Positions 15,503-23,201 of a DNA stretch of 27,725 nt are shown piece by piece. Source of the stretch: Bacteroidales bacterium (GTDB lineage: Bacteria > Bacteroidota > Bacteroidia > Bacteroidales > WCHB1-69); assembly GCA_023229985.1 (NCBI GenBank), contig JALNYF010000029.1, positions 1 to 27,725 of the forward strand, written 5' to 3'. A program made the position numbers and the translations under genes. The notes below the pieces were generated by a model. That model saw nothing but the letters and a program-made list of their open reading frames with translations. It ran no database searches and was not told the DNA's origin. Numbering within the stretch: position 1 is the stretch's first letter; every line of letters starts with the position of its first letter.

Positions 15503-16027
15503 ATGGAAGAAAAAGAACTTGTTGAACGTTGTCTGCAAAACAGTAGAATTGACCAAAAACAGTTGTATGAAAAGTTCTCACCATTGATGTTGGGGGTTTG
15601 CATGCGATATGCCAACTCACGGGAAGAAGGGGAAGATGTTATGATAGAGGGGTTTACAAACGTTTTCGCTCATTTAAGCGAATTTAAGTTTGAATGTTCT
15701 TTACAAAATTGGATAAGACGAATTATGTTGAATACCGCAATAGATCATTTCCGAATGAATGTCAAACGTTACCATCATTTATCGATTGATGATGATGGTG
15801 TAATGATGCCGGTAGCTTCAGAAAGCCCAACCGGAAAATTGATGGAAAAGGATTTGTTGAATGTAATCCAAAGAATGCCGGAAACGTATCGTGTGATTTT
15901 TAATTTATTTGTAATAGAAGGTTTGTCGCACAAAGAAATAGGGGAGATGTTGGATATTCAGGAATGTACTTCGCGCTCGCAATTAGTAAGAGCCAAAAAA
16001 TGGCTCAAAGAAGCAATTGAAAGATAA
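15503..16027 (+). CDS. ECF-type RNA polymerase sigma factor
   Basis: The 174-residue sigma-70 family protein has region 2 at about 21-84 (LYEKFSPLMLGVCMRYANSREEGEDV, ending IDHFR, in outline) and region 4 at about 120-170 (MPETYRVIFNLFVIEGLSHKEIGEML, then SRSQLVRAKKWL). There is no region 1.1 or 3, so it is an ECF (group 4) factor, of the SigP-like kind common in Bacteroidota. I prefer ATG at 15503 (MEEKELVERC); GTG at 15494 in frame is possible. The next gene starts one base after the stop, which strongly suggests the pair is co-translated. The near-consensus TAATTTG at 15454-15460 may be its promoter. Confidence 0.85.
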   Translation: MEEKELVERCLQNSRIDQKQLYEKFSPLMLGVCMRYANSREEGEDVMIEGFTNVFAHLSEFKFECSLQNWIRRIMLNTAIDHFRMNVKRYHHLSIDDDGVMMPVASESPTGKLMEKDLLNVIQRMPETYRVIFNLFVIEGLSHKEIGEMLDIQECTSRSQLVRAKKWLKEAIER

Positions 16028-16028
16028 A

Positions 16029-16961
16029 ATGGAAGAAATAGAAATCAAAAATTTATTGGACAATTTGACGGTAACGCCCTCACCGCGCTGCTGGCAGGCA
16101 ATTGAAGCTCACTTGCCGGTACTGCCCGCAAGCTCGGTCAGTCAGGCTGCTGTTTCTTCTGCTCGTCACACCGTCTTTCACTTTTCTTCCGCTGCTGCCA
16201 AGTGGATGATTGGGATTGTTGCTGCCGTTGCTACAACTGCTGCGATTACTTTTGCCCTTCTTCAATCCCCTCATACAACGCCCGACCCACAGCCGCAATC
16301 TCTTGCTCCCGTAGCTCCTGTCAGCGATTCTGCCTCAATAACGGAAAATAACCCCCAGCCACAATCTCTTGCCCCCGTTGTTCCTGCCCGCGATCTTTTC
16401 TCGATAACAGAAAATAGAGCTGACCTGAATTCCGAAAAATTAGGTATTTTTGATTCTGTTCCTGCCTCCGATCTTGCAGTTTTTCCCGACTATCCATCCA
16501 ATTCTATTTCCGCTCCCAATGTGCCTGCCTCAACATCATCCACTTCTTCGAAGGATGTGCAGGAAGCACCCGAGCCTGTTTCCGTTACCACTTCTGCTCC
16601 TACCTTTTATAATTCTGAAGATGTAAAAGAGAGATTGCGCCAAGATCCGGTTGTTGCCGAGGGAACAAATATGGAAATGATTGATTTTACCCCGCCTGTT
16701 ATCTTGGAAATTCCCAATGTGATTACCCCCAACGGTGACGGTTATAATGACTTTTTTGTTATAAAAGGAGTTGAAGGCTGCGATAACAACAGACTTATTA
16801 TTCGAAATAATAAGGGAAACATCATTTTTGAAAAAAATCATTACGATAACAGCTTTGATGCTTCCAATAATAGTTCCGGAATCTATTATTATCAATTCTT
16901 CTATACGGTTCATGGAATTAATGAAGTTCGTACCGGGACCCTGACCATTCTGAAAGATTAG
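16029..16961 (+). CDS. Single-span membrane protein, putative anti-sigma factor, ending in a T9SS type B sorting domain
   Basis: The 310-residue protein has a cytoplasmic N-terminus (1-50; LTVTPSPRCWQAIEAHLP resembles the start of Bacteroidota anti-sigma-like proteins), one membrane helix at about 58-79 (KWMIGIVAAVATTAAITFALL in outline) and a Pro/Ser-rich periplasmic stalk at 80-225. The stalk contains a 22-residue direct repeat (86-107 and 108-129, PQPQSLAPV...SITEN). A C-terminal T9SS type B / gliding-motility domain follows at 229-310 (NVITPNGDGYNDFFVI, SSGIYYYQFFY, GTLTILK). Start ATG 16029, one base after the sigma stop. Gene order and topology suggest it holds the sigma factor at the membrane; the T9SS domain could act as its periplasmic sensor. 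The anti-sigma role is inference. Confidence 0.7.
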   Translation: MEEIEIKNLLDNLTVTPSPRCWQAIEAHLPVLPASSVSQAAVSSARHTVFHFSSAAAKWMIGIVAAVATTAAITFALLQSPHTTPDPQPQSLAPVAPVSDSASITENNPQPQSLAPVVPARDLFSITENRADLNSEKLGIFDSVPASDLAVFPDYPSNSISAPNVPASTSSTSSKDVQEAPEPVSVTTSAPTFYNSEDVKERLRQDPVVAEGTNMEMIDFTPPVILEIPNVITPNGDGYNDFFVIKGVEGCDNNRLIIRNNKGNIIFEKNHYDNSFDASNNSSGIYYYQFFYTVHGINEVRTGTLTILKD

Positions 16962-17005
16962 GATATTTTACAATTTTAAATCGTAAATGGTATCGGATAA
17001 TTGCT

Positions 17006-17013
17006 TAGTTTTG
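17006..17013 (+). promoter_or_regulatory. -7 element of mdh
   Basis: TAGTTTTG followed by CAAC, an exact TAnnTTTG match 59 bp before the ATG. No good -33 box is seen. Confidence 0.55.
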
Positions 17014-17016
17014 CAA

Positions 17017-17038
17017 CCTTATTTTAATAAAAATAAGG
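17017..17038 (+). promoter_or_regulatory. Hairpin at the 5' end of the mdh transcript
   Basis: CCTTATTTT pairs with AAAATAAGG around a four-base AATA loop. The stem begins about 4 bp after the -7 element, so it would sit at the very 5' end of the mRNA. It may protect the transcript; a role as an operator is also possible. Confidence 0.35.
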
Positions 17039-17072
17039 GGTCAATCGAAAACAGAAATGTAAGTTATTAAAT

Positions 17073-18026
17073 ATGTCAAAAGTATCAATTATTGGAGCCG
17101 GTGCGGTAGGCAGTTCTTGTGCTTATTGTTTGGCAGAAAAGGGGATTGTAAATCATATCACTTTATTGGATATTGTGGCGGGAGTTGCTGAGGGCAAGGC
17201 ATTAGACATGTGTCAAGCGGCTGCCATTCAACGTTTTGATACAACCATAACAGGTGTTACCCAAGATTATTCGGCTACCAATCATTCGGATATTGTGGTG
17301 ATCACGTCCGGTATGTCGCGAAAACCGGGTATGCATAGAAACGATTTGATAATTAGTAATGTCAAGATTATCAGAGAGGTCGTTAAAAAGGTAGTTTTGG
17401 GTTCGCCTCATGCCATCATTATTGTTGTTTCCAATCCGTTAGATGTATTGTGTTATTGCGCTTATATGGAATCTCAATTTCCGGCGCATCGCGTAATGGG
17501 AATGTCGGGCTTATTGGATATTGCCCGTTATAAATCGTTTATTGCGGCTGCTTTGAATGTATCGACGAAAGATATTCAGGCGTTGATAATGGGCGGACAT
17601 GGGAACACGATGGTCCCGCTTCCGCGTTATACAACCATTGGTGGTATTCCCATTCGCAAATTGATGCAGAAAGAACAGATTGACGAGATTATAGACCGTA
17701 CCCGAATGGGCGGCGATGAGTTGATACAACTTTTAGGTACCTCGGCTTGGTATGCCGCCGGTGCGTCCATTTGCCAAATGATAGAGGCTATTGTTTGCGA
17801 CCAACGCCGCGTGTTCCCTGTCTGCGCTTTTCTGAACGGAGAGTACGGAATTCAAGATATTTATCTCGGTGTGCCCGTAATTTTAGGAAAAAACGGTATC
17901 GAAAAAGTCATAGAATTGGAATTGGACGAAGAAGACAAAGAACAATTCCTGCTTTCAGAAGAAGTGGTTCGGGAGAATGTGAATATAATGAGAGAATACT
18001 TAAAAAGCGGAAATCGCGACGAATAG
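17073..18026 (+). CDS. mdh: Malate dehydrogenase
   Basis: This 317-residue cytoplasmic enzyme converts malate and oxaloacetate with NAD. Visible features are the Rossmann motif GAGAVGSS (8-15), acidic D33 that favours NAD, the substrate loop SGMSRKPGMHRNDL with R83 and R89 (Arg at the loop marks malate rather than lactate specificity), N121, the catalytic pair D149 (LLDIAR, with R152) and H176 in GGHGNT. Length and motifs match the LDH-like MDH group found in Bacteroidota and Chlorobi. The last 27 bases overlap the 3' end of the convergent Gate-domain gene. Confidence 0.93.
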   Translation: MSKVSIIGAGAVGSSCAYCLAEKGIVNHITLLDIVAGVAEGKALDMCQAAAIQRFDTTITGVTQDYSATNHSDIVVITSGMSRKPGMHRNDLIISNVKIIREVVKKVVLGSPHAIIIVVSNPLDVLCYCAYMESQFPAHRVMGMSGLLDIARYKSFIAAALNVSTKDIQALIMGGHGNTMVPLPRYTTIGGIPIRKLMQKEQIDEIIDRTRMGGDELIQLLGTSAWYAAGASICQMIEAIVCDQRRVFPVCAFLNGEYGIQDIYLGVPVILGKNGIEKVIELELDEEDKEQFLLSEEVVRENVNIMREYLKSGNRDE

Positions 18027-19133
18027 CCAATGGGCGGTAATACCTGCGAATAACCCGCCAATGGTATGCGCTAAAATGGCTTTGGCTGTCAATTGACGAA
18101 ACCCCATAGAATCCATCATGGCCGTGTGCGTGCTTAAAAAACCGCTCCAGCACATGCCAATCGCCGTGAAAACTGCAATGGCATTATTGTCAAGTAAGCC
18201 GGCTTCTTGAAAATGCGGTACCAACCCCAACGCGGCACCCACCGCACCTAACGCCGTTATCGGAAAAGCGATTAATTCGGAATTGGTAAATCCAAACAAC
18301 CATTCAAAAACAAAATCAATTTTGCCTGCTAACCAAGGAATTAACGGAACACCCTCGTAGGCTGAACCGGTATATACGCCGTCTGCCGAACCAAAAGTAA
18401 GCATCATAACCAGCGTGGAAATAATCAAAACCCCCGGAATAATAGAAAGACCAATTTCAACACCCGACTTGCCCCCATCTAATACGGCATTCAAAGCCCG
18501 CATAAAAATAGTCCCCTCACTTTTGAATGAAATTTGCTGATTGTCACCCCCCATTGCCTCTTCCATTTTCATTTCAGGGTAGGTTTTTAAAATAAAACGT
18601 TGCATTAAACGTGTGGAAATAAGACTTCCGATGACGGCACCCGCCAAACCAATCAAGGCTCCGGTAGCATAACCGCGACCCGTCATAAAAGCAATCACGA
18701 CCAATCCCATACCAAAAGCAGTTCCGAAATTGGTCAGTGAAATTAATTGATATTTTTTAAAATATTGACTGAAATTTTTATCCTTTGACAACGAAATAAT
18801 GGCAGGATTATCGGATAAAAAAGTCATAATACCCCCTAAGGCTGCTACTCCCGGGAGATTATACAGCGGCTTCATTAAAGGCTGTAAAATTACTTCCAAT
18901 AACCGCACGACGCCAAATTCTACCAATAATTTGCTCAACGCGCCCGTCAGTACCGTAATTGCCATAATATAAAATACCGTCTCCAACAATAAATGGTATG
19001 ATGTCTGCATTAAGGTATTCAGCATGTTGGCCATACCCATTTTGTACGCTAATCCGCCGAACAACAGGAAAAATATGATTAAAAATACTCCTGCCTCTAT
19101 GCGCCGTTTCGTGAGAAATTTTAATGGTTTCAT
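18000..19133 (-). CDS. Nucleoside-recognition (Gate) domain membrane protein
   Basis: This 377-residue inner-membrane protein has about 9-10 helices. Two blocks resemble Gate domains as found in SpmA/SpmB-like and nucleoside-transporter-like proteins: GALSKLLVEFGVVRLLEVIL with LSDNPAIISL, and SGVEIGLSIIPGVLIISTLVMMLTFG with ALGAVGAALGLVP. Transport or exchange of a small solute is likely but the substrate is unknown; similar proteins occur as stand-alone genes in Bacteroidota and Firmicutes. It is 11 bp downstream of the porin gene and ends inside the 3' end of mdh. Confidence 0.7.
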   Translation of the reverse strand: MKPLKFLTKRRIEAGVFLIIFFLLFGGLAYKMGMANMLNTLMQTSYHLLLETVFYIMAITVLTGALSKLLVEFGVVRLLEVILQPLMKPLYNLPGVAALGGIMTFLSDNPAIISLSKDKNFSQYFKKYQLISLTNFGTAFGMGLVVIAFMTGRGYATGALIGLAGAVIGSLISTRLMQRFILKTYPEMKMEEAMGGDNQQISFKSEGTIFMRALNAVLDGGKSGVEIGLSIIPGVLIISTLVMMLTFGSADGVYTGSAYEGVPLIPWLAGKIDFVFEWLFGFTNSELIAFPITALGAVGAALGLVPHFQEAGLLDNNAIAVFTAIGMCWSGFLSTHTAMMDSMGFRQLTAKAILAHTIGGLFAGITAHWLFVAISAF

Positions 19134-19144
19134 GATATATTATT

Positions 19145-20296
19145 TTATTCTGTTATTTTATTCTGTTTCAAAACACGCTTGGCTCTGATGTTACGAATCA
19201 CTTTCAGAAAATCGAGTTTCCACGACAAACCGACATTCACTTTCCACGTTTCTGCAATATAGCGTGTGTCAGGTAAAGAGTGATTATCTTGATAAGCAAA
19301 ATATGCGTGCACACGTAAGGCGCGATATTGAATCGGACGAAATTCAATGCCTAAACCCCCAAACGAAAATCGATGTCCGGGTTGTACCATAATGTCCCTA
19401 ACTACTTTCGTATCAATATCTTCTGAATTGTTTTGCTCGTAGCCCCCTTTGATAAATAAGTTGAACATGTTTCCCATTTGAACATCTACCCGTGCAATTA
19501 CGCTAAAATCCTGAAAAAGTGCATGGTAGGAAGGAAATCGCGCCTGATAATCAATATAAAAACTGCAACGGTCAAATACAAATTTATTGCCCATGGAAAA
19601 ATAACCCACAAAACTACCCCTTTCTCGTTCCAACATGTTGAGCGAATAAATGGTCTTGAAATGGTTAAAATTTCCATACCATGCAAAGCTGTAAGCAAAT
19701 AATCCCCGTCCAAAAAGCCGTTCCGATAAGGTGCCGTCATACAAATAAGGCGAATTGGTCATCTGTAATGCAAGCATATTTTTCCCACTTTTATCAGTAT
19801 AATTAGCAGATAATCCTAACTGAAAACATGCGCAATTTGCCCAAAATTGGGAATAATAATATACGTCAATCGGCGCCATGTCATATTCAAAACTTCCTAT
19901 GTGTAACACCTGTTTCCCGGCAGTAAGGGAAAAACGAGAATTTATATCATACTTTAAATAAAGAAAATCGGTATTATCAAAAAGATTGTATTGACCCGGT
20001 TTGGAAATAATGCGCTGGCGAAAGAAATAAGAAAAATGCTCGTTAAAATTGCCGGCTAAAATCAAATTCAGATATTTTCCGTTAAAACCGTAGTCGTCAA
20101 ATGCCGTATCAACCTGCTGATTCAATTCCGTTTGATGGGCATAATCGAATTCAAAACGAGTTTCCAAATAGAATTTGGAAATCAAAGGCGGGACAGTGTC
20201 TTTCTGTGCAAAAATCGAATTTTGAAAAAATAGGGTGAAAATTAACGCCGCTAAAATTCGTATCTGTTTAATTTTTAGTATATTACAATAATACAT
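19145..20296 (-). CDS. OprO/OprP-like outer-membrane porin
   Basis: The 383-residue product has a signal peptide of about 30 residues (NSIFAQ). The mature part has the strand pattern of the phosphate-selective porin O/P family in Bacteroidota: FYLETRFEFDYAHQ, then FNGKYLNLILAGNFNEHFSYFFRQRI (in outline), FLYLKYDINSRFSLTAGKQ, and a late RFSFGGLGIEFRP. No TonB box or plug domain is present, so it is a porin, not a TonB-dependent receptor. The substrate is not evident; phosphate selectivity should not be assumed. It has its own promoter (20316-20345). Confidence 0.75.
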   Translation of the reverse strand: MYYCNILKIKQIRILAALIFTLFFQNSIFAQKDTVPPLISKFYLETRFEFDYAHQTELNQQVDTAFDDYGFNGKYLNLILAGNFNEHFSYFFRQRIISKPGQYNLFDNTDFLYLKYDINSRFSLTAGKQVLHIGSFEYDMAPIDVYYYSQFWANCACFQLGLSANYTDKSGKNMLALQMTNSPYLYDGTLSERLFGRGLFAYSFAWYGNFNHFKTIYSLNMLERERGSFVGYFSMGNKFVFDRCSFYIDYQARFPSYHALFQDFSVIARVDVQMGNMFNLFIKGGYEQNNSEDIDTKVVRDIMVQPGHRFSFGGLGIEFRPIQYRALRVHAYFAYQDNHSLPDTRYIAETWKVNVGLSWKLDFLKVIRNIRAKRVLKQNKITE

Positions 20297-20315
20297 GCGC
20301 TCTTTTTTGGGAGTG

Positions 20316-20345
20316 CAAAGGTAGTAAAAAGATTGGTTATTTCAA
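20316..20345 (-). promoter_or_regulatory. Promoter of the porin gene
   Basis: On the minus strand TTG (20343-20345), 19 bp, then TACCTTTG (20316-20323), matching the Bacteroidota consensus. It lies in the 65-bp gap behind trkA, so the porin and Gate genes can be transcribed separately from the potassium genes. Confidence 0.6.
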
Positions 20346-20361
20346 TTATTGGAAAGCGAAT

Positions 20362-21054
20362 TTATAACGAGTTCCACATTTTTTGAAAATCCTTGTATTT
20401 GCCAATACACACCAATTTATCGTCCATTGCCAAGCGTTCCATCATCACATCGGGTGTGTATGGAATCGTTTTGAACTGCTTGCTGGATATTCCCAAAACA
20501 TTTTTTTCAGTATAGATATGCTGAATGGCAATAATTCGGATTTCAAAATTTTTGCTCAACTGCAAGTCGGAAACGGAAAAATTGACAAAAGAGTGGGGAA
20601 TGGTAAAACGGAAGATATAATAATCTGTGTCCAATTTCATTGCTTCCACGTTGTACCCGGCATCTATGAGATGAACTAGATTGCGGGCGGCTTCTTCTTC
20701 AGGTGCCAATATTTTATCAATGTCAAAAGCCTCTAAAATAGACTTGTGCGTTGCGTCAATGGCTCTCGCATAAATGTGCCGAACGTTCAATTTTTTCAAC
20801 AAAGAGACGACTCGCAAGGAGGCTCCGAAATTTTCGCCAATACATACGAAAACCATGTCGGCAGATGAAAACGGCAAGACCGTCAATGCCTCTTCTTCTT
20901 CAACATTGATAATGTACGAAACTGCCAATTTATCCTTGACCAGATTCACGCGGTGTTCGTTGTTATCCACTCCTACAATTTCATGTCCCAAGGCAGAGAG
21001 CTCTTCCGCTAAACATCTGCCATAATTTCCCAATCCAATTACGATGATTTTCAT
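20362..21054 (-). CDS. trkA: Potassium uptake regulatory subunit TrkA/KtrA
   Basis: This 230-residue cytoplasmic protein forms the nucleotide-gated ring of a Trk/Ktr potassium channel. The RCK_N domain (about 1-135) has the Rossmann loop GLGNYGRCLAEEL and an acidic second-strand end (VGVDNNEH); HIYARAIDATHKSILE and APEEEAARNLV are conserved. A shorter RCK_C domain covers about 140-225. One RCK unit (KtrA-like size) rather than the doubled TrkA of E. coli. It starts 6 bp after trkH, so the subunits are made from the same message. Confidence 0.85.
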   Translation of the reverse strand: MKIIVIGLGNYGRCLAEELSALGHEIVGVDNNEHRVNLVKDKLAVSYIINVEEEEALTVLPFSSADMVFVCIGENFGASLRVVSLLKKLNVRHIYARAIDATHKSILEAFDIDKILAPEEEAARNLVHLIDAGYNVEAMKLDTDYYIFRFTIPHSFVNFSVSDLQLSKNFEIRIIAIQHIYTEKNVLGISSKQFKTIPYTPDVMMERLAMDDKLVCIGKYKDFQKMWNSL

Positions 21055-21060
21055 ACTATA

Positions 21061-22905
21061 TTAATTTATGATAATACTTTCCGATGGATATTGATACACA
21101 TCTTTTTTCTTTTTAACGATACCCATTACAAACGTGATAAAGCCCACTCTTCCTAAAAACATTAACCCCATAATGACAGTTTTTCCAGTCGAACTGAGCG
21201 ACATGGTGGCGTTCAAACTCGACCCCACTGTTCCCAATGCGGAAACACACTCAAACACAATTTGCCGCAGTGATAGCGCAGATTCTGTAAAAGTGAGGAT
21301 GAAAACTGCCATGAATATCAGTATTAACGATATAATAATGGTGGCATTGGAGCGCCGAATGGATTCCTGCGAAATATTCCTTCTGAAAATTTTTGGGTGT
21401 TGGATATTCCTGACCACCGCCGTAAGATTGACAAAAGATACGGCAATCGTACTTACTTTAATTCCCCCTGCCGTAGATTGAGCCCCCCCGCCTATCCACA
21501 TTAATACCATAATGAATAGTATTGTAGGTATTTGAAAATGAACAATATCAATACTCATAAAACCCGCAGTACGTGGCAAGGTGGCATTGAAAAATGACTG
21601 TACAATCTTTTCACTTACCGAAAAACCAGACAACGAATGATTCCACTCCAAAAATGCAAACAATACCGTGCCGCCCACCACAAGCACCGCCGTCATGGTC
21701 AGCACAATCTTGCTGTTGAGCGCGTACAGGTGTTTTAAATGTTCTTGACGAAACGGAACCTTGTGAAGCCGGTAATAGAGATTCTTCATGCGATAAACAA
21801 TACTCTCTTTGATATTGACCAATATGGGAAATCCAAGCCCCCCCAAAATCACCAAAAAAGAAATAATCATGTAAAAAAACGAATGATGATGTAATAGAAA
21901 TGAATTACCCAAATTCCCCGACAAAGTAGAAAAACCGGCATTGCAAAATGCAGAGACAGAATGAAAAATAGAAAATATGACCTCTTCCTTTAGCGGCATC
22001 GCCATCGTTCCATGAACAGAACTCCAGATCATTATTGCCCCAATTATTTCAATAGAGATTGTAAATATGATAACAGAGAACATCGTTTTTCGTAACGAGG
22101 TCCCTAATGCGTGTGAACCTATTAAATCTTTGACAACCAATTGATTATAGTAGGAGGTGTTCCCCATAAAGAACAGCGCGAAAAAACTGGTAAAAGTCAT
22201 CAATCCGATTCCGCCGATTTGAATCAGTATGAGTATAACTGCCCAGCCCGTATGCGTAAAAACGGTAGGAACATCAACAGAGGTCAGCCCCGTTACACAA
22301 ACCGAACTCGTGGCAATAAAAAAAGAATCTATCCATGAAATACCCCCTCCATTCGTGCAATGCGGCATTTTTAGCAGAATGCCACCTACAAAAATGATAA
22401 AAAGAAAACTTATCCCAATAATTAATGACGGATTCGTGCGCTTCCCCATTAATCTAATAATACTACTCGAAATAAACAAAAGCGAGAATAACGATAATAC
22501 CGCCAAATGGTAATAATAACTCCCCAAACTTTGTAAAAAATAGATAAATGATGAGGTAGATTCTGCAGAGGTAGAAATGATGTCCGAAATCATGGGTAAA
22601 ACAAGGATAGAAAACAAAAACCACGACCAGATCCCAAATTTTGTTTTTTTAAAGGAGTTATTGACAAAATAAGTCAATAAAAGTTGTAGGGCGAAAATAT
22701 ATTTACAAAAACGATAAAAAAAATACAGATTATCCTTTGTAGATGCAAAAGTAGAAAACCCCACTTGATACAACAAGCCAAGCAGCACAATAACGGAACA
22801 GATAAAGCAGGCAATATTTATGAAGCGCAGGAGAGGTGTCCCAATGCTTTGAATCCACTTCTTCCGAAAAATTATAAACTGCTTGAAAAAATTTGAAACA
22901 GGCAT
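21061..22905 (-). CDS. trkH: TrkH-family potassium channel subunit
   Basis: The 614-residue inner-membrane protein has four M1-P-M2 repeats. The selectivity-filter segments are visible in order: VTGL (204-207), NAGF (322-325), TAGF (446-449) and GTVG (558-561), each with the key Gly. It has an N-terminal extension of about 140 hydrophobic residues before the first repeat, as in Bacteroidota TrkH proteins. The first gene of a trkH-trkA unit. Frame starts at ATG 22905 (MPVSNFF). Confidence 0.88.
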   Translation of the reverse strand: MPVSNFFKQFIIFRKKWIQSIGTPLLRFINIACFICSVIVLLGLLYQVGFSTFASTKDNLYFFYRFCKYIFALQLLLTYFVNNSFKKTKFGIWSWFLFSILVLPMISDIISTSAESTSSFIYFLQSLGSYYYHLAVLSLFSLLFISSSIIRLMGKRTNPSLIIGISFLFIIFVGGILLKMPHCTNGGGISWIDSFFIATSSVCVTGLTSVDVPTVFTHTGWAVILILIQIGGIGLMTFTSFFALFFMGNTSYYNQLVVKDLIGSHALGTSLRKTMFSVIIFTISIEIIGAIMIWSSVHGTMAMPLKEEVIFSIFHSVSAFCNAGFSTLSGNLGNSFLLHHHSFFYMIISFLVILGGLGFPILVNIKESIVYRMKNLYYRLHKVPFRQEHLKHLYALNSKIVLTMTAVLVVGGTVLFAFLEWNHSLSGFSVSEKIVQSFFNATLPRTAGFMSIDIVHFQIPTILFIMVLMWIGGGAQSTAGGIKVSTIAVSFVNLTAVVRNIQHPKIFRRNISQESIRRSNATIIISLILIFMAVFILTFTESALSLRQIVFECVSALGTVGSSLNATMSLSSTGKTVIMGLMFLGRVGFITFVMGIVKKKKDVYQYPSESIIIN

Positions 22906-22944
22906 AGTTTTTATTATTGAGGACTTCCTTTCAGCTTAAAATGT

Positions 22945-22959
22945 ACCGTCCAAGACGGT
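22945..22959 (-). promoter_or_regulatory. Small inverted repeat in the trkH leader
   Basis: ACCGTC and GACGGT separated by three bases, lying between the predicted -7 element and the trkH start. It could be an operator or a leader hairpin for potassium control. A 6-bp stem is short, so the call is tentative. Confidence 0.3.
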
Positions 22960-22973
22960 TTGTATGAGCGCGG

Positions 22974-22981
22974 CAAAAATA
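22974..22981 (-). promoter_or_regulatory. -7 element of the trkH-trkA operon
   Basis: TATTTTTG on the minus strand, an exact TAnnTTTG match, about 68 bp upstream of trkH. No convincing -33 box. Confidence 0.4.
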
Positions 22982-23176
22982 TCATAATTTGTGATATGCT
23001 GCATCTCTCTTTTTTCTTTTTTCAAAAATTAAAAATATGAGTTGTAGTCGCTGCTTTTACTAAATATTATGTCGTTTTTTGCTTTGCAGTTTCTTTTATA
23101 ATGAGAAAAAAAAGAAGTTTTTTTCCAAATCGGGCAGCTGATAGAAATTACATCATGTTTCTATTCAAAAAATAAG

Positions 23177-23184
23177 TATCTTTG
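23177..23184 (+). promoter_or_regulatory. -7 element of the T9SS plug-family gene
   Basis: TATCTTTG within GTATCTTTGCAAC, 18 bp before the ATG, with a TTT box 18 bp upstream. The same 13-base core stands in front of recF at 24528-24540. Confidence 0.6.
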
Positions 23185-23201
23185 CAACTTAATTCCCAGT
23201 T

